In this document: one piece after another, positions 42,584-50,475 of the stretch
Numbering within the stretch: position 1 is the stretch's first letter
Layout: every line of letters starts with the position of its first letter
Assembly (NCBI GenBank): GCA_016720545.1
Contig: JADKKK010000035.1
Location: 248,001 to 312,000, forward strand
Reading direction: 5' to 3'
DNA length: 64,000 nt
Source: Myxococcales bacterium
GTDB lineage: Bacteria; Myxococcota_A; Polyangia; Polyangiales; Polyangiaceae
Notes under the pieces: model-generated
Database searches by the model: none
What the model was told of the DNA's origin: nothing
What the model saw: only the letters and a program-made list of their open reading frames with translations
Made by a program: the position numbers and the translations under genes

Positions 42584-43639
42584 TCAACCGCAGAGCTTCG
42601 CCATGCCTCGGCTGGCGAAGAGGAACCCGGCGAGCTTGTAGAGTAGCCGCGCCCCCACGTTCGCGTCCCACTCCCCCTCGGGGCCAGGCGCCACCTCGTT
42701 CAGGTCGAAGCCGAGGAGCACGCGGCCGGAACGCACGACCTCCGACAGCAAGAACACGGCCTCCGCGAGGTCGAGGCCCCCGGGCACGGGCGTGCCCGTG
42801 TTTGGGCAGAATCGCGGGTCGAGCCCGTCGATGTCGAAGGACACCCACACGCGCGCCGGCAGCGCGGCCACGATCGACGCGGCCACGCTCGCGAACGCCT
42901 CGCCGCGGAGCCGGCGGCGCGACAGCTCGCGATCGGTGAAGACCACCACGCGCTCGCCCTGCGCGGCGACGTAGTCGATCTCGGCTTCGCACACGTCGCG
43001 AATGCCGACCTGCACGAGCCGTGTGAGCTCTGGGACCTCGTCCAGCGCGTTGCGCATGATCGAGGCGTGCGAGTACAGGAACCCCTCGTACGCGTCGCGC
43101 GTGTCCGAGTGCGCGTCGAAGTGCAGCACGCCGAACGACCGCTCGGTGCGCGCCACGGCGCGCAGCGCCCCGAGCGGCACCGAGTGATCGCCGCCGAGCA
43201 CCGCGAGCAGTTTGCCCTCGTCGAGGACGCGGCAGCTCTCTACGAACACCGCCTCGTTCACCTTCCGCGACAGCTCGTTGACGCGCGCGAGGGCCGCCAC
43301 CAGCGCGGGATCGCCGTGGGTCTCGCCGCCGGCCTCGATGATGGCGCACGCCTCGGCCTTGCCCTCTTCGTTCCACGCGGCGAGCTCGGGAGCGGCCGGG
43401 AGGAGGCAGATGCCGGGCGCGTACGGGCGCTCGACGTCGAGGTCGTACAGGTCGACCTGCTTGCTCGCCTCGAGGATCGCCGCCGGGCCGAGCGAGGTGC
43501 CGCCGCCGTACGAGGTCGTCGCCTCCCAGGGCACCGGAACGACCAGGAGGGCCGCCTGGTCACGGGTGTGCGGCAGCCCGAACAGACCGGAGTCGAGGGC
43601 GGCCGGGGCATTCGGATCGAACGGCAGGTCGGACGTCAT
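42584..43639 (-). CDS. agmatinase/formimidoylglutamase-like ureohydrolase
   Basis: 351 residues from ATG 43639. The arginase-family metal motifs are LLAVLGGDHSVPLGA, FGVLHFDAHSDTRDAYEG, ARVWVSFDIDGLDP and 'PGGLDLAEAVFLL'. These carry the His and Asp ligands of the di-manganese centre. Substrate specificity (agmatine, guanidinobutyrate, formimidoylglutamate or arginine) cannot be called. The family makes urea or formamide plus an amine or amino acid. The region between it and the next gene (plus strand) is short, with divergent promoters. Confidence 0.9.
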   Translation of the reverse strand: MTSDLPFDPNAPAALDSGLFGLPHTRDQAALLVVPVPWEATTSYGGGTSLGPAAILEASKQVDLYDLDVERPYAPGICLLPAAPELAAWNEEGKAEACAIIEAGGETHGDPALVAALARVNELSRKVNEAVFVESCRVLDEGKLLAVLGGDHSVPLGALRAVARTERSFGVLHFDAHSDTRDAYEGFLYSHASIMRNALDEVPELTRLVQVGIRDVCEAEIDYVAAQGERVVVFTDRELSRRRLRGEAFASVAASIVAALPARVWVSFDIDGLDPRFCPNTGTPVPGGLDLAEAVFLLSEVVRSGRVLLGFDLNEVAPGPEGEWDANVGARLLYKLAGFLFASRGMAKLCG

Positions 43640-43774
43640 GGCGCACTGTCGCAAGGCCGGCCGCGCGAGACAAGCGCACTCGGGCGGGACGCGCGGTCGA
43701 TTCTCGGGTGTGAGCGGTCCGGGGCGATGGCCGGGGCGCGCGCGCTCCGCGCCGCGGGGACGCACAATGATGGC

Positions 43775-44974
43775 ATGGCGACGTTCTTCAATAAGCTCGG
43801 TCTCGCGCTGGCCCTCGGCGCGCTGGCCACGGCCACGGTGCCTCATCGCATCGCGGGCGCGGAGGCGGGCGCGTGGTTGGACGGGGATCCGGCGCTCGAA
43901 GAGCGGCTCGCGCGCGGGCTCCGACAGACCACCCAAGACGACCTCGTGAAGCATCCGTTTCGCACGGGGTCGAAGCACTTCGACAGCGAGTGGCTCTTCG
44001 GCACCTACATGATGGCGGGCATGGGCTTCGGGCAGCTCGCGCTCTCGCGCTCCTCGACGCCCGCGCGGACCGTCGAGCTCACGGCCGATCTCGACCGCTG
44101 CATCGCGGGCATGCTGAAGGACGAGTCGCGCTTCTACGACAGGTCTGCGTGGGGAGCCGATCCCCTGCAGACCCTCGCGAGCGATCAGGGCCACATCGCG
44201 TTCCTCGGCTACCTGAACCTGACGCTCGGGCTCCGGCGCCTGCTCGACCCGAACAACCCCTACGCGGAGCTGAACGACCACGTGAGCGCGGCGCTCGAGC
44301 GGAGGCTGCTCGCGACCTCGGGCTTCGTCGAGACCTTCCCCGGCCAGACCTTCCCCATCGACAACGCGAGCGCCGTGGGCTCGCTCGGCCTCCACCAGCG
44401 CGCCACCGGCAAGAGCCACGCGCGGGTCATCCAAGCGTTCGCCACCCGCGTGAACCGCCTCGCCCGGCAGCGGAGCGACGGGCTGCTGATCCAGATCACG
44501 ACCACCGCGGGGGCGCCGCTCGGGCCCGGGCGAGGCTCGGGCACGTTCCTCGCTTCGTACTTCCTGTCGTTCGCCGACCCGGTCCTCGCGCGCTCGCTTT
44601 ACGAGTCCGGAAAGAGTGCACTTTACACTGAACACCTCGGGTTCGGCGCGATGCGCGAGCACGCCGCCGGGCACGAGGGGAACAACGACATCGACTCGGG
44701 GCCGGTGCTCTTCGGGCTCGGGGTGTCGTCGAGCGGCTTCGCGCTCGGGCCGGCGCGGGCCTTCGGCGACGCCGACGCGTTCCGTGGGCTGTACGCGCTC
44801 ACCCACCTGTTCGGCGTGCCGGTCGACAGCGGCGGCACGCGCACCTACGCCACCGGAGGCCCCATCGGCGACGGGATCTTGCTGGCGATGTTGACCGCGC
44901 CCGCTCCCGCGAGCGCGCCTGCGACCGAGGCTGCGGCGGTCGTCACCGCGAGCCGCGAGGGGGAGCTCCCGTGA
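43775..44974 (+). CDS. exported alpha-helical protein of unknown function
   Basis: 399 residues. N-terminal signal-like segment (LGLALALGALATATVPHRIA). The body is helical with repeated Gly/aromatic patterns: WLFGTYMMAGMGFGQLALSR, GHIAFLGYLNLTLGLRRLL, NASAVGSLGLHQRATGKSH. The layout may be an alpha/alpha toroid of the kind seen in glycoside hydrolases or linalool-dehydratase-like proteins, but no catalytic motif is recognised. ATG 43775. Its stop overlaps the start of the next gene by 4 nt, so both may act together. Confidence 0.65.
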   Translation: MATFFNKLGLALALGALATATVPHRIAGAEAGAWLDGDPALEERLARGLRQTTQDDLVKHPFRTGSKHFDSEWLFGTYMMAGMGFGQLALSRSSTPARTVELTADLDRCIAGMLKDESRFYDRSAWGADPLQTLASDQGHIAFLGYLNLTLGLRRLLDPNNPYAELNDHVSAALERRLLATSGFVETFPGQTFPIDNASAVGSLGLHQRATGKSHARVIQAFATRVNRLARQRSDGLLIQITTTAGAPLGPGRGSGTFLASYFLSFADPVLARSLYESGKSALYTEHLGFGAMREHAAGHEGNNDIDSGPVLFGLGVSSSGFALGPARAFGDADAFRGLYALTHLFGVPVDSGGTRTYATGGPIGDGILLAMLTAPAPASAPATEAAAVVTASREGELP

Positions 44975-45279
44975 AGGCGACTCGAAAGCTGGAGCTCGCC
45001 GCGACGTTGGCCCTCATCACCCTCTACGTAGGGATGGCGCACGTGGCGGCGGCCGAAAAGGTCGCCAACGCCCTGCTCGCCGGCGGCGGCGCGGTCAGCC
45101 CCGCGCTCCTCGTCTTCGTGGTCGCGCTCGTCGTGCTCCGGTTCCTGGTCGTGATGGTGCTGCCCGGGGTCGTGGCCGCGCGGCTCGGTCTGCTGCTCTG
45201 GGCTTGGCTAGCTGAGCGCCGGCAGGAGCGTGATGCGTGGCGGGAGAGGCCGGGGAGCGCGGCGAGGCCTGATGCGTGA
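44971..45279 (+). CDS. two-span membrane protein, translationally coupled
   Basis: 102 residues from GTG 44971, overlapping the upstream stop (GTGA). Two hydrophobic helices, about residues 8-27 (ELAATLALITLYVGMAHVAA) and 45-67 (LLVFVVALVVLRFLVVMVLP), then a Trp-containing segment and an Arg-rich tail. It is probably an accessory membrane partner of the preceding exported protein. No family is recognised. Confidence 0.7.
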   Translation: MKATRKLELAATLALITLYVGMAHVAAAEKVANALLAGGGAVSPALLVFVVALVVLRFLVVMVLPGVVAARLGLLLWAWLAERRQERDAWRERPGSAARPDA

Positions 45280-45327
45280 CGCTCGCGCAACGCCGCGCTG
45301 AGAGCACAGAAGGAGCACAAAAGAGCG

Positions 45328-45361
45328 GACCCCCGCGGCTCGCATGCGAGCGACGGGGGTC
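45328..45361 (-). terminator. hairpin downstream of the RRM gene, probable terminator
   Basis: Arms 45328-45335 and 45354-45361 are perfectly complementary (8 bp, GACCCCCG/CGGGGGTC) with a further inner pairing of GCTCGC and GCGAGC. On the minus strand the hairpin is followed after a few bases by CTCTTTTG, a weak U-tract. It lies 33 nt after the stop of the RRM gene. Confidence 0.6.
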
Positions 45362-45394
45362 TCTCACGCCGCCTCCTGGAGAGGAGGCCGCGTC

Positions 45395-45760
<366 letters not shown>

Positions 45761-45777
45761 CAGATTCTCGCTTCTTC

Positions 45778-45800
45778 AAAAAAACCCCCGGATCCGGGGG
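45778..45800 (-). terminator. terminator-like hairpin in the leader of the RRM gene (possible attenuator)
   Basis: Bases 45785-45800 are a perfect 16-bp palindrome (five C, GGATCC, five G). On the minus strand it is followed by seven T (45778-45784), a textbook intrinsic terminator. The ATG at 45760 is only 17 nt further. A second hairpin (45810-45814/45831-45835, with 45815-45819/45824-45828) precedes it. It could end upstream transcription or control the RRM gene. Confidence 0.7.
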
Positions 45801-45918
45801 GGTTGTTGACTCGGGCCGAAACATCGGCGACCGAGGTGTCGCGCCGTATCGAAGCTGTCTGCGCTGGTCCCGAGAAATGACGAGAGGCGAGAGACCGACC
45901 GTGTCCGTGACGGGCGAC

Positions 45919-45946
45919 ACCTTATCTCGCCGCGAGGAACGTGCAA
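45919..45946 (-). promoter_or_regulatory. putative promoter of the RRM gene
   Basis: On the minus strand TTGCAC (45941-45946) and TAAGGT (45919-45924) are 16 nt apart. The spacing is good but the -10 is a weak match. A start near 45912 would give a leader of about 150 nt that contains the terminator-like hairpin. Confidence 0.4.
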
Positions 45947-45978
45947 GGGCATTCTGGCGGCCCGTTGACAAACTCCCG

Positions 45979-46716
45979 TCAGACCCGCCCGCGGCGTTTT
46001 TGGGCGGGCTTTCGAACGAGGCCGGGCGGGACAGGCGGCGCCGCGCGCACGACGGGCGCCGGGCGGGCAAGGTAGATGGTGTGCTGGCGGGCGCCGCGGC
46101 CGGCGCGCTCGAGCTCGTGTCGAAATCCAGCCGCCTCGAGCCAGCGCTCGAAGCCCGGAGAGCGCGCCTCGCCCCACACGGCGAGCACGCCGCCCGGGCG
46201 TAGCGCCGCGCGGAACGCGACGGTCGCAGCGCGGCCGTACAGAGGGTGGCCCGGGGCGACCGCGGTGGGCGGGCCCTCGTAAAGGTCGAGGACGATGGCG
46301 TCGAACTCGCCGCGAGCCGAGGGGCGGCCGAGACGCGCCACCGCGTCCACCAGCTCGAGGGTCACCCGCGGATCGCTCGCGGCGCCGCCCGTGAGGCCGG
46401 CGAGCGGCCCCGCGCACCATCGAGCGACGATCGGGTTCAGCTCGGCCACGACCACGCGCGCGTCGGGCCGGAGCGCGTCGAGCGCCGCGCGCAGCGTGTA
46501 GCCCATCCCGAGGCCGCTCACGAAGACCCGCGCGCCGGCGCGCTCACCCAGCCCGGCGCAGGCGAGCACCGCGAGCGCGTCCTCCGACCTATGGGCGGCG
46601 CTCGTCATCACCACCCGACCGCCGAGCGTGATGAGGAAGTCGCGCTCACGCTGCTTCAGCTCGAGGAGCCCGTCAGGGGTGCGCTCCGCCGCGGCCGTGA
46701 TCCACGGGCGGGTCAT
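45979..46716 (-). CDS. spermidine-synthase-like (PABMT) protein
   Basis: 245 residues from ATG 46716. The Rossmann-type methyltransferase/aminopropyltransferase motifs are 'ARVFVSGLGMGYTLRAALDA', 'ARVVVAELNPIVARWCAGPL' and 'GEFDAIVLDLYEGPPTAV'. The usual Asp-rich spermidine synthase gate loop is not obvious, so it could bind another substrate. N-terminal beta-rich part (LLELKQRERDFLITLGGRVV) is also spermidine-synthase-like. Shorter than full synthases. It stands alone. Its stop precedes the RRM promoter region. Confidence 0.75.
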   Translation of the reverse strand: MTRPWITAAAERTPDGLLELKQRERDFLITLGGRVVMTSAAHRSEDALAVLACAGLGERAGARVFVSGLGMGYTLRAALDALRPDARVVVAELNPIVARWCAGPLAGLTGGAASDPRVTLELVDAVARLGRPSARGEFDAIVLDLYEGPPTAVAPGHPLYGRAATVAFRAALRPGGVLAVWGEARSPGFERWLEAAGFRHELERAGRGARQHTIYLARPAPVVRAAPPVPPGLVRKPAQKRRGRV

Positions 46717-46925
46717 GCATGCCCGCCGCGCGCTGTGCGCGACGTCGGGGGACGAGGGAGCCCGCTGCCGTTGAGGTTGCCGCTGGTTCGCACGAAGCGC
46801 ATGGCCGAGTGCCCTACCACGCGCGGAGCTGGCGCGCGAAGCCGCGGCGGACACGAAGGCCAGCGCGGACCGCGGGCCACACATTCACGCCCACCGCGAG
46901 CGCACCGGAGCGCTAAGATGAGGGC

Positions 46926-47453
46926 GTGCCTTCCCTTATTCGCTCCTGGTCTCTCCGCTCCGCGCTCGCGACGCTCGCCGCGCTCGCCGCGCTCACCGCG
47001 ACCGGCTGCGCGCGACAGCCCACGATGCACCTGAACCACGCTGAGATAAGCGGCATGTCTCTCGGGTTCCCACCGAGCATCGCGGTGGTGCTCGTCACCG
47101 TCGTCGACGTCCACAACCCGAACTCCTACGACGTGGCGATCCGCGCCGTGCGCGGGACGGTCACCTTCGCCGACCGCTACACGCTGCCGCTCGACTACCG
47201 CGCGCCCGACGGGGGCCTCTGGCTCCCCGCCGACCGCACGACCCAGATCCGCGTGCCGGTGACGGTGCCGCTCGACATGGCGCTCGCGCTCGCGCGGGAG
47301 ACCTTCAGCCAGCCGTTCGTCGGGTTCCGCATCTCGGGCAGGGCCGACGTCACGGCCACTCGCACCTTCCAGATCGAGAAGGACGACTACTCGATCGACG
47401 AGCGCGGCACGTTCTCTCGACAGCAGCTCGAGCTTGCGCTCCCCCACTTTTGA
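46926..47453 (+). CDS. LEA14-like (WHy domain) lipoprotein
   Basis: 175 residues from GTG 46926. Signal with lipobox (AALTATGCAR, Cys near 28). The domain fits the LEA type-2/WHy pattern: VVLVTVVDVHNPNSYDVAI, 'RAVRGTVTFADRYTLPLDYR', and closing strands with 'PVTVPLDMALALARETF'. The NPNSY motif is characteristic. Such proteins are linked to stress or envelope functions, though the biochemical role is unclear. No partner gene is evident; the upstream gene is divergent. Confidence 0.85.
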   Translation: MPSLIRSWSLRSALATLAALAALTATGCARQPTMHLNHAEISGMSLGFPPSIAVVLVTVVDVHNPNSYDVAIRAVRGTVTFADRYTLPLDYRAPDGGLWLPADRTTQIRVPVTVPLDMALALARETFSQPFVGFRISGRADVTATRTFQIEKDDYSIDERGTFSRQQLELALPHF

Positions 47454-47526
47454 GGCTGCGTGACAAGCCGCGATTCCGTCGGTGCGCGCGCCCTGTCTCG
47501 CAGTTGCGATCGATCGCCCGCGCGGA

Positions 47527-47625
47527 ATGCGCATGAAGTCCGCCAAGAAGATCCGCAAGCTGTCCGTGCCCCTCGTCGTCCGCACCGGCGTCCGAGCCGG
47601 CGCCCGAAGGGCTAGGGGGAGCTGA
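47527..47625 (+). CDS. possible 32-residue Lys/Arg-rich small ORF
   Basis: The gap 47454-47787 (334 bp) holds no normal gene. A short frame (MRMKSAKKIRKLSVPLVVRT..., ending RARGS) starts with ATG 47527 (also ATG 47533) without a clear Shine-Dalgarno. The KKIRKLSV start and the TGVRAG end superficially recall leader peptides of ribosomal peptides (RiPPs), but no modification or export gene is near. It may be random. Confidence 0.25.
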   Translation: MRMKSAKKIRKLSVPLVVRTGVRAGARRARGS

Positions 47626-47787
47626 CACGACCGCGCCGAGGCGTCCGGCGCCCGAACCTGAAAGCGAGCCCCGGAGGGGCGAACGAAGGTCTATGGCGGC
47701 CCCGAGCCGAAGGCGAGGTGTCGCCATGAACGCGCCGTCGCTCACCGCGCGCGTCGCACCGTCGGGCGTAGGCCGAGGCGCGGCGGC

Positions 47788-48978
47788 CTAAGCCTTGGCG
47801 CGCGCGCGCCGTGACAGCCCATCCCCCCACCTCATCGAGGTCTTTCCCACCAGGATGTCGGCGAGCTTCTTCACTCGCGACCACACCGATCCCTGCACGT
47901 AGGGGACGCCGTGCTTGGCGCAGAGCTCCTTCACCCGGGGCTGCGCGCGCTGGTACGCGAGGGGCGGCAGGTCGGGAAAGAGATGGTGCTCGATCTGGTA
48001 GTTGAGGAACCCGTGCATGAAATCGCGGAGATCTCCGCCGGTCTCGTAGTTCGCGCTGCCCGCGACCTGGCGCACGTAGAGCTCCGCGCGGTCCCGGGTG
48101 ACTCCCTCGAAGCGGTACAGATCGTCGCCCGCGTGATTGGGCACGATGATGGCGAACGTATGAAGGTTGGTGAGCGCCTCCGCGCCGACGGAGTTCACCC
48201 ATACCGAGAGCGCGGCCAGCGGCCCGAGCGGGAGGAACAGCGCGGGGATCACCACGAACCGGCCGAGACCGTAGGGCAAGAGGCAGCTCGACCAGAAACC
48301 GCGCCCGACCGGCGTGCGGGGATCGAACACCTCGAGGTAGGGCTCGGGGCCGCGGGCGTCGCGGGTCACGCCCGACTCGCGCCGGGCCCTCCGAGCCTTC
48401 GCGCGCTCCAGGATCTGAAACGTGTTGGGCGCGTAGTAGGTGACCTTCCACGTGAGCGCGTAGAAGCCGACCGCCAGGTACTTCAGCGCGAGCGGGATCT
48501 TCGCGTCGCGGAGCGGCGCGGCGTTCTCCTCGACGAGGTCCGGATCGGCCACTTCACCCGTGTGGTAGTGGTGCAGCACGTTGTGCTCGTGGTTCCAGGC
48601 GTCGGGGTGCATCCAGTCGAACCAGTCGACGAGCCGCCGCCTCCCCTTCGCGAAGCCACGCGACGTGTAGCGTTCGGGGACACCCGACACGCGATCCATG
48701 CTCCTGTGCCCGACGTGGTGGGCCAAGATCGCCCAGCGGGCCATCGAGCCCGTGGAGATGAGCGCCATGGAGATCGGGTTCGGGAAGAGCCAGGCCGTGG
48801 CGTAGCCGGCCGTCGAGCAGGCGTGTCCCCATCGCTCCAGCTTGCGGAGGTGCTCGAAGTGCTCGACGCCGAGGCTCGCGTCGAGCTCCCTGCGCAGGGC
48901 GTCGAGGTCGCGCGCGAACGCCTCGTAGTCGATGGGCGGCGGAGCGGGCGCGGGCGGCCGGTCGCATGGGGTGGTCAT
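47788..48978 (-). CDS. front-end-type membrane fatty-acid desaturase
   Basis: 396 residues. His boxes are HHVGHRSMD, NHEHNVLHHYHT and QIEHHLFPDLPP. The third box begins with Gln instead of His, the hallmark of front-end (delta-5/6-like) desaturases, but there is no cytochrome b5 domain. Four or more hydrophobic helices are visible. Front-end desaturases insert a double bond between an existing one and the carboxyl end, so this may make polyunsaturated acyl chains. ATG 48978. Confidence 0.9.
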   Translation of the reverse strand: MTTPCDRPPAPAPPPIDYEAFARDLDALRRELDASLGVEHFEHLRKLERWGHACSTAGYATAWLFPNPISMALISTGSMARWAILAHHVGHRSMDRVSGVPERYTSRGFAKGRRRLVDWFDWMHPDAWNHEHNVLHHYHTGEVADPDLVEENAAPLRDAKIPLALKYLAVGFYALTWKVTYYAPNTFQILERAKARRARRESGVTRDARGPEPYLEVFDPRTPVGRGFWSSCLLPYGLGRFVVIPALFLPLGPLAALSVWVNSVGAEALTNLHTFAIIVPNHAGDDLYRFEGVTRDRAELYVRQVAGSANYETGGDLRDFMHGFLNYQIEHHLFPDLPPLAYQRAQPRVKELCAKHGVPYVQGSVWSRVKKLADILVGKTSMRWGDGLSRRARAKA

Positions 48979-49272
48979 CGTCTGTCGGCCCTAAGGTGAG
49001 ACGACGCCTCGTAGCACCTTCAGGGCGGCGGAGGGCGCTCGACCAGGAGTCCGTCGTGAACCCCCTCCGGTTAGTAGGCGCGACAGGCGGCGCCGAATGA
49101 AGCAAGACCTCGTGGTCACGCCCTCCATGGTCGACTTCCGGTGAGGCGAACGAAATCCGTCCCCCCGATGTCACACCCTCCAAGGCTCCCGCGACTTCCT
49201 GGCTGAAACGGCGGTGACCTGCACGTTGGGCGTGCGTGGCGGCTGCTCGCAGGCTTTTCTGGAGGTTGCACC

Positions 49273-50022
49273 ATGGGTTCGTTCCCGAACGTGCGCGCGC
49301 GACTTGGTGCGTCCGCGGCCGTGTGGTTCGTCGTGCTCTTCGGGCTGGTCGCGGGCGGCGTGACGGCCCCACGCACCGCCGCGGCAGAGACCTCGTCGGT
49401 TGTCGCAGCGCCCGCCCGGATCCCGCGAGGAACGGTGTTGGCCTTTGCCCCGGAGAACCGCGGCGGAAAGCAGCCCGTCTTCGTGTACCTCCACGGAATC
49501 GCGGGAGGGCCCGAGCGCGGGTGCGCCGAGTTCGCCCACAGCGTCCCCACGTACGGCTGGCTCGTGTGTCCGCACGCGAACGTCAGAGAAGGGCAGCGCT
49601 ACTCGTGGGGCGGCTCGCTCTCCGAGCAATGGGCGGTGGTCCAGCGCGCGCTCGCTCAAGTAGCCCAGGAGCCTGAAGTGGATCCGCGCGCGCCCGTGGT
49701 GCTTCTTGGGTTCTCGCAAGGAGCCTACCTCGCGGCGCAGCTCGCGACGGCCTATCCGAACAAGATCCGCGCGATCTTGTTCGTTGGGGCCAACGTTCGC
49801 CCAAGTAAGGACGCGCTCGAAAAGGCGGGGGTGACGAAGGTCGGCTTCGCGGCAGGGCTCTATGACGCGTCCCACTCCTATCTGAACGAGAGCGCGAGGC
49901 AGCTCGAGCAAGCAGGGTATCCCGCGCAGTTTCGTTCGCTCGGCAACGTGGGCCATACGTACGTGGGGGATGCGCAGGCGCGCGCCATCGACAGCCTCGT
50001 GTCGTGGATGGCGAACGACTGA
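49273..50022 (+). CDS. secreted alpha/beta-hydrolase (esterase)
   Basis: 249 residues. Signal (FVVLFGLVAGGVTAPRTAAA), then the fold: oxyanion hole 'VFVYLHGIAGGPERG', nucleophile elbow 'VVLLGFSQGAYLAAQL' (GFSQG), acid region 'GFAAGLYDASHSYL' and catalytic His 'GNVGHTYVGDAQ'. The pattern resembles carboxylesterase/phospholipase or PHB-depolymerase-like families. A Cys pair (GCAEFAH, LVCPHAN) may form a disulphide. ATG 49273. The upstream gap is 294 bp. Confidence 0.88.
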   Translation: MGSFPNVRARLGASAAVWFVVLFGLVAGGVTAPRTAAAETSSVVAAPARIPRGTVLAFAPENRGGKQPVFVYLHGIAGGPERGCAEFAHSVPTYGWLVCPHANVREGQRYSWGGSLSEQWAVVQRALAQVAQEPEVDPRAPVVLLGFSQGAYLAAQLATAYPNKIRAILFVGANVRPSKDALEKAGVTKVGFAAGLYDASHSYLNESARQLEQAGYPAQFRSLGNVGHTYVGDAQARAIDSLVSWMAND

Positions 50023-50217
50023 GGCAGCGCGGGCGTACGTGCAGCCGACTGCGCGACTCGCGAGGAGGGTAAAGCCGGGCAGCTGCCGGCGCCGGCGGTG
50101 CCTCGCTCGCCCCTGCTCAAGGCGCCGGCGAGGCTCGCTGAAGCGCTCGTTCTCGTGAGCCCACGAGAGGGCGATGTGGGCGCCGTCAACCTCCAGCCCG
50201 CGGTTGATGTATCCCGC

Positions 50218-50475
50218 CTACGGGACGGGCATGGAGAAGTGCACGGCCCAGTTCTCGAGCCTGTTGCCGTGGCGTGAGCGCGTGGAGTCCGAGTCCCGGA
50301 GGTTACCTCGGGCGCCCGTGGTCGCCCCGGCGGGCGCGCCGGCCACGCCGGTGTGGGCGTAGCGCACGCTCTTCGCGGCGGTGGCGAGCGGCGCCGCGGA
50401 GAGCTTGATTCGCACGGTGTCGGTCCCGGCGAGAGTGACGGCCCCGTCCCGGTTGGCGTACTCTCTCGCACGCAT
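50218..50475 (-). pseudogene. C-terminal remnant of a secreted hydrolase-like protein
   Basis: A short frame with clear protein-like sequence (TDTVRIKLSAAPLATAAKSV, YAHTGVAGAP, GARGNLRDSDSTRSRHGNRL, ENWAVHFSMPV) ends with a stop at 50218. The 'GARGNLRDSD...HGNRL...NWAVHF' run looks like the C-terminus of larger secreted esterase-like proteins. No N-terminal part is present; the frame reaches ATG 50475, which overlaps the start codon of the plus-strand gene. Probably a relic left when the neighbouring gene was inserted or the rest deleted. Confidence 0.5.
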
